Assembly (NCBI GenBank): GCA_024509875.1
Contig: JAMPIV010012274.1
Coordinates: 248,001-312,000 of the forward strand
DNA length: 64,000 nt
Reading direction: 5' to 3'
Source: Oreohelix idahoensis
Taxonomy: Eukaryota; Mollusca; Gastropoda; Stylommatophora; Oreohelicidae
Shown here: positions 36,440 through 48,107 of the stretch, piece after piece
How the letters are laid out: each line of letters starts with the position of its first letter
Numbering within the stretch: position 1 is the stretch's first letter
The notes under the pieces: generated by a model
What the model saw: only the letters and a program-made list of their open reading frames with translations
Database searches by the model: none
What the model was told of the DNA's origin: nothing
Program-made: the position numbers and the translations under genes

Positions 36440-37465
36440 AGCTTCTAATTTGAAGTTTCTAATTTAAGACACTGCAAATGTACAAAGTTATAAAGGCACT
36501 GCTGTGTGAACCTGGTCATTTGGAGAAAAGATTTGTCATTCTGAATCAGTTCTGACACTGTCTTATGAAATCTAGTGGCTATACAAAACTAGATATTGAA
36601 TTAGATGTTATGAGCTCTTGAAAGGAATCTTGATGTTTAGAAAAAGGGAAACACCCAACAATGTAGTATACATTGTGCTTATTTGAAATACACTGCCAAA
36701 CAATGATAAAATAAAATTTAAAATGCATCTCTCCAATTTTGCTACATTTAATACAATATATTATGTTCAATTAATAAAAGTTAACAGAATATTTACAACA
36801 TCAAACCAAAATAAATGTAACAACAAGTAGGATTGTGTCACACCTTATGAGCAATTAAGTAAACTCAGCTGTACGTGCTAGCATGAAAAAACAAAATGAA
36901 ATTAAGTCAATGGCACAACGCTATGCAATGAGATTAGCAAAGATCAGGTGGCTGTCCTTCATTCATGAATTAAATTACCCTGCATCTCAATTTGTGTACG
37001 GTTGAGTGTACACACTACTTTTAATTAAACACAATTTTAGCTTGATGTACCATCCTCAGAAATTAACCCCAGCATAAGACCTGACACAACTGTTTATCCA
37101 AATATTTGTTTCAAGAGGCACAATTTGCAAGATCTACTCTTTACAACACACCGACCCATAGTGGTAAAGAATTCATCTTATCCATATTTCACTTGTCACA
37201 TAAAACTGTACGTGCTTTCCTTTCGTTCAGAGATGAGGTGTGGTATCGTCAGTAAGGAAAGCTGTCAGACTGCCAGGTTTCACGTTACACATAAAGATGA
37301 GACTTTAATGAACATTTCAGTTGTACACCTACCTCAGCACAAGCAACACAATAAACAACATGACTATAATGCATTAGAAAGCTTTCCATAGATCTTTTAT
37401 ATTTCGACATGCACCCTAATATAACTGATGGTCCTCATGTCTAGGTTGAACAAGATGAACATTAA
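36440..37465. other. No recognised gene
   Basis: AT-rich with short ORFs only. Confidence 0.5.
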
Positions 37466-37600
37466 AGGTAGTCCCATAGCAGACCTCACTATACTAGGTC
37501 CAGCTTTATGAGATGGGGTGACCAGTTCCCTTCCTCACTGCCTTTGCCTTTCCTAACTCAAGAGCAAACTCAGGTACCCATTTACAGCTAGGTAGATGAG
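37466..37600 (-). mobile_element. SINE-2, 3' half only, minus orientation
   Basis: Shares the SINE-2 body (agtcccatagcagac, tatactaggtccagc, tttcctaactcaagagcaaa) with 2536-2795. The tRNA-like head is missing. Confidence 0.7.
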
Positions 37601-37734
37601 TTTTAATGAAGGAGATAAGTTAGCTAAAATATTATGGCCATATTAAAAAAAAGGGTGACACCTAGTTGAAGACCATAATGGAAGACATCGGTATAAGTGG
37701 ACAAATAACATCAAGAGATGGACATGAAAGAGTC

Positions 37735-37990
37735 TACCATGTGTTTTTTTTATCTACCTTTACCTCTCATACCCTGGAGATTCCTGAACAAGGACTACCT
37801 TGTAATGCTAACAGTAGGTTTCTTCAATGTGTGTCCTATCCATCGTCAGCATCTCTTGTTCCACTGAACTGCCACTTGTAATCAGTTTTACTCTGGTGAT
37901 GTTGCCATACCATTTCAATCATTATATTCTATACTAGCACCCATTTATGAGAGTCTGTAACTTCATGCTTGTTGTGTTTGAACATTACAC
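37735..37990 (-). mobile_element. RTE-A 3' end fragment
   Basis: Minus-strand RTE-A match (cctgaacaaggactaccttg; tgttgccataccatttcaat; agcacccatttatgag). Confidence 0.6.
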
Positions 37991-38253
37991 TACAGGTCAA
38001 AAAAAGACAGATGAAACATATCACATGCAACATGGCAACACACATTACATTCAACAAGGCAGGACATTTCACAAAGAAAAAGGCACGAGTCACAACACTT
38101 TTCAGAAATAACAGCAGCACACACATTAAAATTATGAATGGTGATTTCATCATACGTTGAGTAAGATCAAATTGTGATGATACCTCACCCACTGTGCATA
38201 TATTATTAAATGTCATGGTACACCATACATCTTCAAGTGTCGTGTTCATTCAT

Positions 38254-39744
38254 TCATAACCCTCCACTCCCAAAGGAGCATAGGCCTTCAACAAACACAT
38301 GCCAAGTCCTCCTGTCACGTGCCATCATCTCAAGTTCCCTCCATGTTCTCCTCATCATTTTCACCTCTGTTTCCAACTCTCTTCTCCATGTACTTCTTGG
38401 TCCTCCTCCGCCTCTCCTGCCCCGGGGGCCCCAGAACAAGGACTGCCCTGCAATGCCATCAACAGGTTTCCTCAGCGCGTGTCCCACCCATCGCCACCGT
38501 CCTCCTCTCATCTCCTGCCCCACTGGCACCTGTCCAGCCCCTGTCATCAGTTTCACATCGGCAACCCTGCCACACCATTTCAATCCCTCCACTCTACGCA
38601 AGCACCCACCTACGAAAGTCTGTAGCTTTTCGGCCGCTGTCTCTGCCGCTCTCCATGCCCCCGAGCCACACAACAGGACTGACTCCACACCTGAGCCGAA
38701 GACTCCCATTTTCGCGCTGGATCCTATTTCTCCCGATCTCCACACACTTCCCAATGCAATGAAAGCCCCTCTTGCTTTCCGTATTCCCATCCTGATATCG
38801 CTGTCTGTCCCTCCAACCCTATCTATACCACCGCCAAGATATGTGTATGATTCCACATCCTGTATTGGCGTTTCCCCAAGTTCAACCCCGCTTTCATTAC
38901 CTGCATTTATTCGCATTATTTTTGTCTTTTCCCTGTGTATTTTCAGACCCAACCGCTGTGACCTCTCATCGAGTGTCCTCAACTTGTCCTGCATCTGACT
39001 ACGGTTATGGGACAGGAGAGCCAAATCATCAGCAAAATCCAGATCATCCAACTGCTTAGTCAGAGTCCACTGGATTCCATCTCCGCTGTGTGCCGTCGAT
39101 GATCCCACAACCCAATCCACCGCCAGCAAGAAAAGAAATGGAGACAAGAGGCATCCCCGTCGCACTCCCGCTCCCATCCCAAATGGTTCCGCAAGCTGTC
39201 CTTCACGAAGAACTCCGCACGCCATGTCTTCATAGGTTTTCCCTATTAAATTAATGATCTCCAGGGGAACTCCACAATGCCTCACCAATTTCCAAAGTGA
39301 CTCTCCGCCCACACTGTCAAATGCCTTCCCGCAGTCCACAAATCCGATGTACAGTGGTGAACTCCATTCCAGACCCCGTTCAACCACCATTCTCAAAGTG
39401 GCCATCTGGTCTGCACATGATCTGTCCTGTCGAAAACCCGCCCGCTCATCTCTCAATCTCCCGTCCATGGACTCCCCTAATCTCCCAAGGACAATCCCGT
39501 TCAATACCTTTCCTGGCACCGATAGCAACACCATTCCTCTATAATTTGTGCACTCCTGCAGATTTCCCCTCCCAGGCAACCCAACCAGACATCCCCCCCT
39601 CCACCCCGCCGGTATCTCCCCCCTCTCCCAGACTTTACCAAGTAATTTATACAACATCTCTGTAGCCGTGTCGACACCTGCCCCGACGGCCTCTGCTGGA
39701 ATGCCACCAGGTCCAGACGCCCCTCCATCTCCCAGAAGCTCCAT
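38254..39744 (-). pseudogene. RTE-A reverse transcriptase and C-terminus
   Basis: 496 codons: GPGGIPAEAV, NYRGMVLLSVPGKVLN, ERAGFRQDRSCADQ, FVDCGKAFDSV, GVRRGCLLSPFLF and catalytic FADDLALL. The post-RT YLGGGID segment, RRWRWVGHALRK, GRRGGGGPRSTWRRELE and a stop follow. The motif set is that of RTE/CFDP2-like LINE proteins. The link to the upstream endonuclease frame is a shift or gap between 39,744 and 39,839. Confidence 0.9.
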
Positions 39745-39838
39745 GGCTTTCTTTATCTCTTCCCTCGCCGGTCCCTCACCGTTAACCTGTAGCTCTTCTT
39801 CCGCTGGCTGGATGTCCGGCGGGCCCTGCGGAGCTGGT

Positions 39839-41080
39839 CTACCGAGAAGGCCCCCAAAACACTGTCCACCCCCTCATTTGCTCCCGTATACCGCTGAGCA
39901 GCCTCCCATTCCTATCTTTCACGAGGCAACCCGTTTGCCCGCACCTCCCTGCCAGCCTCTTTGCGCCGCCACACAGCTCTCTCACACTTCCCTTGGCTGC
40001 AGCATCCTCCGCCTCCCCCGCCAACTCCTCAATATACTTCCCCCCGTCTCTCCTGACACTTCCCTTTACTTCCCCGCTTGCCTCTGTGTACACCTCCCGA
40101 GCCCTGGCCCTGGAACCTCCGGCCTTGCTTGTGTTTAACTCTGCCCTCTTGTTCCTTCTATCTTTTATCTTATTGATGGTTTCTGTTGCCATCCATGCCC
40201 TCTGTTGTCTTTCCCCCTTCCCCAGCACCTCTCCACATGTCTCCTTCCACACCGTCCCGACCCGCCGCCAACAGCCTTCCGTACTCTCTACATCTTCCAA
40301 CCGCCGGAGCACCCGGAATCCGTTGGACACCGTGACCGCAAACCTGTCTCCCGTTTCCTGACTTCCCAGCTGTCCTACATTAAACTGTTGTCTACAACTT
40401 TGCACTGTTGCATATCTCCTGAGTCCCACTTTCACTTTGGCTATCAGAAGATGGTGATCCGACGCCACATCTGCTCCTCTATATACCTTTACATCCCGCA
40501 ATGATGATCCAAACTTCTTCTTTATGCATATATGATCGATCTGATTTTCCGTTCTATGGTCCGGTGATATCCATGTTGCCCTGTGTATTCTCCTACGTGG
40601 AAACACGCCCCCTCCCATAGCCAGTTGATTTGAAGCACAGAAGTTTGCGAATAGTTCTCCATTTTCATTCATTACTCCCAGCCCATGTTTTCCCATGACC
40701 TCTTCAAATCCAGTATTGACTGTACCTATCTTTGCATTCATGTCACCCATCAAAATTGTGATGTCTCTTCTTTTTACTTTATCCATAATTTCCTGTAGTT
40801 TAGTATAAAATGCCTCTTTCACAGACTCTTCCCCGTCACTAGCCGGCGCATAACATTGGATGACATTGACATGAATTTTCTTTTTAGCCGTTTTGAAAAT
40901 AGCTGTTATCACTCTGGGTCCCACAGCCTCCCACCCAACGAGTGCCCTCTGTGCCCCCCTAGATAACACAAGAGCTACCCCCCCCACTGTGGTGCGAACC
41001 CCCGTCCCCGTGTCCCGAGGACAGCACCAATTCACCCGCGATGAGTCCCCTCCTGTCCACCCCCTTCCACCCTGTCCCAC
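39839..41080 (-). pseudogene. RTE-A endonuclease main part and linker
   Basis: APE-type endonuclease: VNVIQCYAPASD, ILMGDMNAKIG, RATWISPDHRTENQIDHICI and VASDHHLLIAKV (GDxN, DHI and SDHHL active-site motifs present). It is followed by a long basic/alanine-rich linker to RT. Confidence 0.88.
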
Positions 41081-41324
41081 ACACTCCCAGAACCTCGATC
41101 CCGCATTCCCTCACCTCTGCTGCCACCCGTGCCACCCTCCCCCGCTCGCTCAACGTCCGAACACCCCAGGTGCCAAATCGGGAAGCTCTCCCAGAAGAAA
41201 GAAGGCCAGTCAGCAACACAGACTCCCCTCGGCTTTCTCCGCGCTGCATCACACGCCTCCCCGCGAGAGGACCTTCCCCTGTCTTGGATGGCTGTGTTTT
41301 ATTTTCTTTATTTGACTTGTCCAT
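40959..41324 (-). pseudogene. RTE-A ORF N-terminus
   Basis: Holds the start of the endonuclease, RFGTWGVRTLSERGRV then IEVLGVCGTGW. In the family the second motif is normally S-E-T-R-W with a catalytic glutamate; here it reads C-G-T-G-W, so the glutamate is gone. Overlaps the next frame. Confidence 0.8.
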
Positions 41325-41599
41325 ATTTGTTGAAGTTTTTTGTGGTTTAAATTTTTTTTACAGGATGGGGTAACCGGCCCCATGCCCAACCCTCCTTAGT
41401 CGCCTTCTACGACATGCTTGGCAGGGGACAGTGTTACTATTCTTTGCTCCCCTTTCGGGCCCCGGTAACACACGGGTGAAGTGTCGTGTTACAAACAAGT
41501 AAACTTACTTCTACATGGAGTAAATAATAAAAGGGGCCGCGGTTAAACTGGAAGACAAACGTTTTAAAAAAAAACAATATAAAAATAGGTAAAGGCAGG

Positions 41600-41940
41600 C
41601 CCCCCCCCCCCCCCCAAAGTTTACCTCTAATTATGTCCCCTCCATTACCTAATGAGCCACCATGTATTTAACATGGGGGGAAGGGGTGTCTCTGGAGAGA
41701 CAAATAAAGAATAGGACTGACTCTGGAGCATATCTCACTAGGTGAGGTGTGGTGTGAGGCGTGGTTTGGTATGAGGTTTGGTAAACCTCATCATGTAAAC
41801 ATAAACTACCACAAACACCACCACTGCAGGAGCATGTGAATGCTTCATGCAGGATTCACGCTAGGGGAGGATCGGCTACATTAGCAGCTCCTTGCTCCGT
41901 AAGGAGTCCAAAAGACAATGATGATGATAAATATTAGACG
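41600..41940 (+). mobile_element. R3 short interspersed repeat, copy 2 (longest)
   Basis: Begins at a C homopolymer, then 'gtgtctctggagagacaaataaagaatag', 'aacctcatcatgtaaac', 'gcatgtgaatgcttcatgcagg' and 'ctccttgctccgtaagga', and ends with (ATG)n. Shared with 33,160 and 48,600. No Pol III boxes found. Confidence 0.65.
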
Positions 41941-42148
41941 TCTGGAGATGAGTAAATATTGTTTAAACACTGAAATGATACTTTGCCTATTTTGTTTTTG
42001 ATTTATTCTTAGTTAACTTTTAAGTGGTGCACATAAATGTTAAAAAACATGTTTGGCTTACTGCATACGTAATATATATATATGAAAGTTATGTGTAAAA
42101 TTAAAGGCCTCGTTGAAGTTCAAAATTCATGGAAGCACCTTTCTTATA

Positions 42149-42537
42149 CAGGGTGTTTCAAAACTATGTATTGAACGCTGATTACTCAATTATCATTTGA
42201 GATACAATTATGGCATTTTCAAATTTAAAATCGCAAATGTATTGACGACCTGCAACAACGTGTTGTTCACAGAGATGAATAACTGACTGCCATTCTGTAT
42301 TTTTACTAAATGAATAGTGAAACATGCAGTTTTAAGTCCCTCACTGTTTGCGTTTTGAGATGAGCACAACCTTCTATAAAAAAAAAAAAAAACATCATGA
42401 GTAATATTCTAATGGCATTGTTCATATGTATCTAGCATTATTCCGCTCTATTCTTGCACAATTTTATGTTAAAGTTATGTGTGAGTTACACGCACTTGAA
42501 GATTTGAAGTGTGTACACATCATTTTGAAACATCCTG
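42149..42537. mobile_element. mariner-type MITE, 389 bp
   Basis: Ends CAGGGTGTTTCAAAAC and (inverted) CAGGATGTTTCAAAAT, with TA directly outside each (42,147-42,148 and 42,538-42,539). Interior non-coding. Confidence 0.7.
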
Positions 42538-42539
42538 TA

Positions 42540-42825
42540 TTTAAGACTGCTGCTAAAGATAAAATACTAAAAAACGGTTTTTAAAAAATTGTAAGTTCTT
42601 TCAATTACATGCTGTTACAAAGGCCATAATTTGATTTATTTGTTAAAACATGGCTCTGTTAATGATTTTTACAGAAAGAAATATATATTTAAAAAATATT
42701 TCACATCAATAAATATTTATATGAACATATTTTTGTTGTAAGTACTTTTACTCTGATAATAAGGCACAAACAAGAATGAGAGGTCGTTGTTACAACATAT
42801 AGACTCTACATAATATTTTAATACA
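42540..42825. other. No recognised gene
   Basis: AT-rich spacer. Confidence 0.5.
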
Positions 42826-42829
42826 AACT

Positions 42830-43330
42830 ATTCGACCCCAGAACACTTCTGAATAACTACTTAACCTTAGAGCACTTCTTAATAACTACTGAACTCTAGA
42901 GCTCTGCTTTATAACTACTAAACTCTAGAGCACTTTTTAATCACTTAACTCTAGAGCTCTTCTTAATTACTGAACTCTAGAGTATTTCTTAATAACTACA
43001 AAACTCTTGAGCAATTCTAGTATAAACTAAAATGTTTCAGTACAAAACTATTAACTCTAGAGTGCTTTTGTGTAAACTAATATACTCTACAGCATATTGA
43101 GTATAAACAAATTAAATTGAGAGTATTTTTGTACAAACTAATCAACTCTAGAGCTCTTCTAGTATAATTTAATAAACTTTTATAGAGTTATTCTAGTATA
43201 AACAAATAAATTCTAGAGTACTTTTGTATAAACATAAACTCCAGAGCATGTCTAATATAAACTCATAACAATAATTAATAAACTAATAAATTTGATGACT
43301 TTTGTATACACCAAAAATCCTTGAACACTT
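42830..43330. repeat. Minisatellite, ~35-45-bp unit
   Basis: A dozen degenerate copies of 'taactactaaactctagagcac' with 'ttcttaa/ttgtataaac'. Confidence 0.85.
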
Positions 43331-43679
43331 CTAGTCAAAGCTAACAAACTACAGATAAGTGTTTCTCAACCACAGGCCTGTGGGCCACCTGGCGGTTCTT
43401 AATCTAAACCTAAGGGACGTGAGAAGGGCTGACATTAGTTGTCATAGGACTCCATGTCTGAATATGTAGCTTGCATCTCCATGTCTGCAGTTCAGTTTGC
43501 ATAAATGTGCTTGCGACAGCTTTGGAGACAACTTTTCCAGGGGTTCGGGTCCTTGAACCTGCTCCTTAAAAATCATCAGGCCTCCTCAGATGCTGACCAT
43601 TTCGAAGAAATCTTCTAATAAAGCATTTAAAATGCTCTTTCAGTGGTATTTCTCTAACAATTTATTTTATATTATGAGG

Positions 43680-43795
43680 TTGCCAGACCCACGTACACCC
43701 TCTTTCATTGCTTTTATGGCATGCTTGGTAGGGTAATGTGGTCCTATTCTTTGCTCTCAATATTTGACCTCAGGATCTATGTAGGGATTTCAAGG
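43680..43795 (-). mobile_element. RTE-A 5' end fragment
   Basis: Matches 41,368-41,470, the 5' edge of RTE-A on the minus strand (ggcatgcttggtaggg; cctattctttgctc). An isolated 5' piece is unusual for LINE debris. Confidence 0.6.
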
Positions 43796-44651
43796 GGCTT
43801 TCTAACAAGTCAAAAAACATTGCTCTAGAAACCTTCTAAAATAGCAATCAGTTCCAGAAACCTTACAAAATAACAAAGAGTTAGATCACTTCCAGCACAG
43901 ACCAATAAACTCTTTAAATCACTTAAATATTACAACAAAATTGTCTATGTTCAGTACAAATTACACAGCTGGTTATAACAAGACAACAGATGTTATAAGA
44001 AACATCAAGCCATTTATTTCTTGTCAAAATCTAAGTTATCACAATACATGAGGTCTCACCGAGTCATGTTCCATTAAAATATAGGACGATTTTGTGAGTT
44101 ATGGTTCTTAACTTAAAATGTCATGTGATACACATTTACTAGAAACACTGTGTGGCTAGTTCCGTAGGAATCAGTGGATGTTCTCAAATAAGATCTTCCG
44201 GGACACATAACCTTTTTAAGTTTCTAGCCAACAAATCGGTCACACAACATTTGACAGTTTTAAAGTAAATGCACCATGTGTTGTCTGTAGTTTTCATTGT
44301 ACCAATAAGGGTTCAGAGAGTTATACTGCAGTGATATCCCAAGTTATTCGAGTTTGGGCAGTGTTCCTGTTTTAAAAATTACATTTACTTTCACAACTTT
44401 TCTTCCTCTCGGAACACACTTTACTTGTCTAAGATTTTGCTGCTCCTATCTCAGCTTGTCCAGTCACTTGTTTCTAGTGTAAGGGTCTCTCTTCGGCACT
44501 GACACAACACGAACAAAAATGTTCAGCAAAGCCAAAAAACTTTAACAGAATACAGACAAAAAAACAGCACTACAGAACATATGTGTTCTGTGATATAACT
44601 GTTGTGAATGGGAACTCAACTGTTTGTATTTTTCCCCATTTATTTGATTTC
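43796..44651. other. No recognised gene
   Basis: No domain or repeat recognised. It could be 3' untranslated sequence of the candidate exon at 44.65 kb. Confidence 0.4.
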
Positions 44652-44934
44652 TCAGAATAAAGGTTTTCTGATATCACTGTGAACTGTTGAGACCTGCTGA
44701 CAAACATGATTGAGACCTGCTGACAAACATGATGTCAGAAATATTCTCCTGTCCCCAAGCATCTTCAGCTCTCCAGGAAGTGTCTTTTCATTTCTCTGCA
44801 GGAGATCTTCATTTTTATTTTTCATCTCCATTGATGAATGGTAGACATGATACTGCTGGGCAGGTTGTAGTCCTGGAATGCTGAAGTTACTCTGTACAAA
44901 CTTCTTGGGGGGTTTGGTGATCTGCCTGCTGCAA
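44652..44934 (-). CDS. Candidate terminal exon of a host gene
   Basis: The minus strand has a pyrimidine-rich splice-acceptor-like ctttttcacag directly before 44,934, then ~93 open codons with ordinary amino-acid mix (KPPKKFVQSNFSIPGLQPAQQ; MEMKNKNEDLLQRNEKTLPG) to a TGA. No family recognised. A 23-bp direct repeat (gagacctgctgacaaacatga, twice) lies near its end. It could equally be a chance ORF. Confidence 0.3.
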
Positions 44935-45062
44935 CTGTGAAAAAGATATGATTTATAATTACAGTAGATACAGTTTGTAGGCATGTAGGTCATATCAAAT
45001 ATACATAATAATAAAGACACGTAATAGCTAATGCATCTAGATGTATACATACATATATATAT

Positions 45063-45325
45063 CTCAACACACTGACATAGTGGTTAGAGCGCTGGTCTCT
45101 CACAGCAAAGGAACTGTGTTTGATTCACAGTATCTACACACTCCACTTTACCTAACTGTAAAAGTTTTCAAGAGTTTGCTCTTGAGTTACAGAAGGAAGA
45201 GGCAGCAAGAACGGGAACTGGCCCCCCCCCCCCCCCCCCCTCTCGATACTGGACCTAGTATAGTCAATTCTCTAACACTTCACTCCACTATAGCAGTATC
45301 TGCTATGAGACTACCTTGACCTGTT
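45063..45325 (+). mobile_element. SINE-2, tRNA-derived, plus orientation
   Basis: Head with acatagtggttagagcgctgg (A box) and gtgtttgattcacag (B box, one change). The body shared with 2536-2795 follows, with a run of C inside. It ends at 'ctaccttgacctg'. Confidence 0.8.
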
Positions 45326-45380
45326 ATATATATCACCACCATGAGCTACAAATAAATATTGCAGGTATATACACAAAGGA

Positions 45381-45653
45381 GCCGCAGTAGCACAGTGGTT
45401 AGTGCACTGGATTCCTAGTTCGGTGGTTCATGGTTCGATCCCCAGTTGAGTTGGGATTGTTTTAGACCACAAACGGCTCCGGGGTCGATCCAGCCTCATG
45501 AACTGGGTACCAGAGGAACTCTGGGAAGGTTAAGGCGGCCGGCGTGATGCTTACCACATCACCCCTAGTGTGCCGATGGTCTAGAAAAAATGGGCCTAAC
45601 ACCATATTCCCAATATGCTTCAATGGGCGTGTAACGGGATCCTTACCTTTTTT
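45381..45653 (+). mobile_element. SINE-1, tRNA-derived, plus orientation
   Basis: A box tagcacagtggttagtgcac and B box ggttcgatcccc at about 45,432-45,443, then a ~190-bp tRNA-unrelated body and a terminal T run at 45,648. An inverted copy is at 26,982-27,256. Confidence 0.88.
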
Positions 45654-45879
45654 ATATACACAAAACTAAAGAATGGACAGGGAATCTATATCTCGGTGGC
45701 AACTGGAAAATCGTTTCAAATAAATTCAAAGCTGAGGTAGAAACACATCATGGAAGAAAATACTAGAGTTAAGACAGCATTCCTTACTGATTCCCTTGTT
45801 ACTCAAAACTGCCCTAAGAAACCACAGAAACAGCAAATTAGCCTCCCAGAAGTGCTAATGGATATCTGCTATAAATGCA

Positions 45880-46095
45880 AACATCTGTTCAACACATAAA
45901 AAATCCAACAGACAGGCAGTGTGAAGAAGTCGAGCAAACAGCAGAACATTTCCTCCAAGACTGTCAGCTCCCCAAAAAGAGCAGATAGAAAGCATGGTCT
46001 TCACCAACCTGCCCATGTGAAAGAGAAACTGTATGGAAATGAGAGAAACCTGAGACAGAATGTCAAATCTATAACATAAATAGATGTGTGGTTAT
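45880..46095 (+). mobile_element. LINE-D-related 3' fragment
   Basis: Degraded plus-strand match to the LINE-D C-terminus (CEEVEQTAEHFLQDCQL versus the CGLNEQTAEHVLQDCPL of LINE-D, then a KLYGNE stretch), with stops. Confidence 0.65.
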
Positions 46096-46544
46096 ACAAG
46101 AATGAAGAAAAGCAATCACAAACAAATGCAGGGTGTCCAAAAAAAAAATAAAAAATGCATGACTATATAAATAATTGTGAAATTTTGCAGGAACTAAGTT
46201 GAGTTTAATCCCTGATAACAAATGAGCTTGCTTTGATATAGTGTGCTCCACCAGGTGCCAGTATTTGAGCAAGAGAAAATGGCATTTGCACGATGAAGTA
46301 CTGTAAGTGACATGTCTATTTGGCTAACCATTTATTTTTCTGCTACGTGTGGATTTTCAGTGGCCAAGTATATACAGCTGTACAGACTGACATTAAGCTT
46401 AAAAGTGGATTCACTGAACCAAACAGTGAAATCTGGAAACAAATTTCTTTCAGCCCTTGTGCATTCATCTGCAACATCTGCCATCCAGGCTGGCTTCATT
46501 TTTTGGATGGTGATGAAAAAAAATAATCAACAGGTGATTTATCT

Positions 46545-46800
46545 TACTGTGTGCAAGAGAGATATGAGGGCACTGGACATGGATCCAGCAACATGGGAGG
46601 ATAAAGCTGCTGATCGCACTAAGTGGCGATGCTATTTACGGCGCCACCTCAGATTGGGCGAAGAGAGGCTCACACAAGAAGCAGGGGTGAGGAGAAAACG
46701 TCGAAAGGAGCACCAGGAAAATAAGCAGCTGAGGGCTGTCACCTCAGGGGCGCATTCCCATAGTCAGTTATGACTGAAGGGGCTATTATTATTATTATTA
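46545..46800 (+). mobile_element. LINE 3' end with (ATT)n tail
   Basis: Encodes CKRDMRALDMDPATWEDKAA, then RTKWRCYLRRHL and a basic end with stop, then a (TTA)n tail. A DMKAL-DP-xxWE-xxAADR-xxWR ending is typical of C-termini of several LINE ORFs. The subfamily is not certain. Confidence 0.7.
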
Positions 46801-46814
46801 TTATTATCTTACGA

Positions 46815-46870
46815 GGACAAAAGACAAAGAAATTAGCCAACGTTGCGGCCACAAGTTCTTGTTCACATTT
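46815..46870 (-). mobile_element. Fragment of the Penelope 3' region
   Basis: Contains 'ccaacgttgcggccacaag', the reverse of the cttgtggccgcaacgt hairpin region at 24,917-24,931. Only this short stretch is shared. Confidence 0.4.
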
Positions 46871-47309
46871 TGCACTGTTTTAGGAACCTCAAATCTATCA
46901 CAAAGCTTTGTCATGGTTACCCATGTTGCTGACAGTAAGTTTTTCTCGGTACCACCATACCTCAGTCACATTCTTCATTGTCCAATAACATTTTAAAATC
47001 TATCCATGTTGCTCAAACATTAACCTCAATGCCACTTGCTATCCCACGAAAGACTGCCACCTAGAGGGATGTACCAGAACTAAGCCTACCACATTTGTGT
47101 TATCTAATATCAAACTCAACTCCATTCCTGCAAAACTTCAAAATGTTACCCTGGTTTTCATAGAAATTACAAGCATCCAAAGTATTCAAGCTTTTTTGTG
47201 GACATCCTGCAGGTTATCCTACTAGAAGATGCATCACACATTTAAGACACCAAATAAGTTATAAAAAATAATGATTTAGCACATATTTTAACTTCACAAG
47301 CTGCCAATC

Positions 47310-47450
47310 ACACCACGTTTGGGCGAAGAGAAGCTCTCACAACAAGCAGAAGAGAAAAGAATACGCCATAAGGAATACTAGAGAAAAAAAACAGCAGCTG
47401 AGGGCTATCACTTCAGGAGCACTTTCCCGTAGTCAGTTATGACTGAGGGA
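47310..47450 (+). mobile_element. Second copy of the LINE 3' end seen at 46,545
   Basis: Same orientation and same closing residues (LRAITSGALSRSQL, stop), more diverged. The two direct copies are ~700 bp apart. Confidence 0.65.
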
Positions 47451-47689
47451 GGGAGGGGGTGGGGGGGGAGAGAGAGAGAAAGGCTACTACTAATTTCACA
47501 ACATTAGAAAGAAATAACAGACTCAAAGTAAAAAAAAAAAATTGTTAACCACCGATGAACAGAAAAAAGTACTACAAATAAAACTCTGTGTAGTTCCCAA
47601 GATGCGTATGAGGAGAAAAAGAAAGAAAATACCTACTGCACCCACTGGCGAATTGTAAAAGATGAATAATATGAGGTTATGCATAGGAC

Positions 47690-48076
47690 CGGTAATTTGG
47701 TCTTGTAAAACAGACTGGCTACTGAAGACAAAGTAGATGATGATGGTAATTTGGTCTTGTAAAACAGACTGGCTACTGAAGACAAAGTAGATGATGATGG
47801 TAATTTGGTCTTGTAAAACAGACTGGCTACTGAAGACAAAGTAGATGATGATGGTAATTTGGTCTTGTAAAACAGACTGGCTACTGAAGACAAAGTAGAT
47901 GATGATGGTGATTTGGTCTTGTAAAACAGACTGGCTACTGAAGACAAAGTAGATGATGATGGTAATTTGGTCTTGTAAAACAGACTGGCTACTGAAGACA
48001 AAGTAGATGATGATGGTAATTTGGTCTTGTAAAACAGACTGGCTACTGAAGACAAAGTAGATGATGATGGTAATCA
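47690..48076. repeat. Minisatellite, 54-bp unit x 7, nearly identical copies
   Basis: Unit contains ggtaatttggtcttgtaaaa and cagactggctactgaagaca. Copies differ by about one base, so the array is young or homogenised. The 54-bp length (18 codons) gives long spurious minus-strand ORFs. Confidence 0.97.
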
Positions 48077-48107
48077 TAATTACCTAAATACATCTTTAAC
48101 ATTAACA

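Larger units (their letters stand above)
38240..41480 (-). mobile_element. RTE-A LINE, near full length, GC-rich
   Basis: Minus-strand element of ~3.2 kb. Its 5' part has the phrase 'ccaagcatgtcgtagaagg', then an endonuclease-RT ORF broken into three frames, and the 3' end has a (TGAA)n tail near 38,250. RTE elements are ~3.2-kb single-ORF LINEs, so the length fits. Its GC content is clearly above that of both flanks. At least seven shorter copies occur elsewhere in the window. Confidence 0.85.
46129..47211. mobile_element. Long-inverted-repeat mariner-like element with nested LINE debris
   Basis: Outer ends CAGGGTGTCCAAAAAAAA and (inverted) CAGGATGTCCACAAAAAA are mariner-like. Inner sequence is also inverted for ~180 bp (tgcaggaactaagttgagttt at left versus its complement near 47,105-47,130). 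Between them lie a LINE 3' end and a Penelope-type fragment. No clean TA duplication. Confidence 0.5.

Noticed and set aside
38210..41373. Several plus-strand ORFs of 100-260 codons, proline/serine-rich
   Set aside because: Antisense shadows of the GC-rich RTE-A element on the minus strand.
43360..43810. Possible hAT element (ctcaaccacaggcctgtggg start)
   Set aside because: The start resembles hAT MITE ends, but no matching inverted end or 8-bp duplication was found.
47523..48077. 184- and 140-codon minus-strand ORFs
   Set aside because: Produced by the 54-bp minisatellite, whose unit is a multiple of three and lacks stops in two frames.
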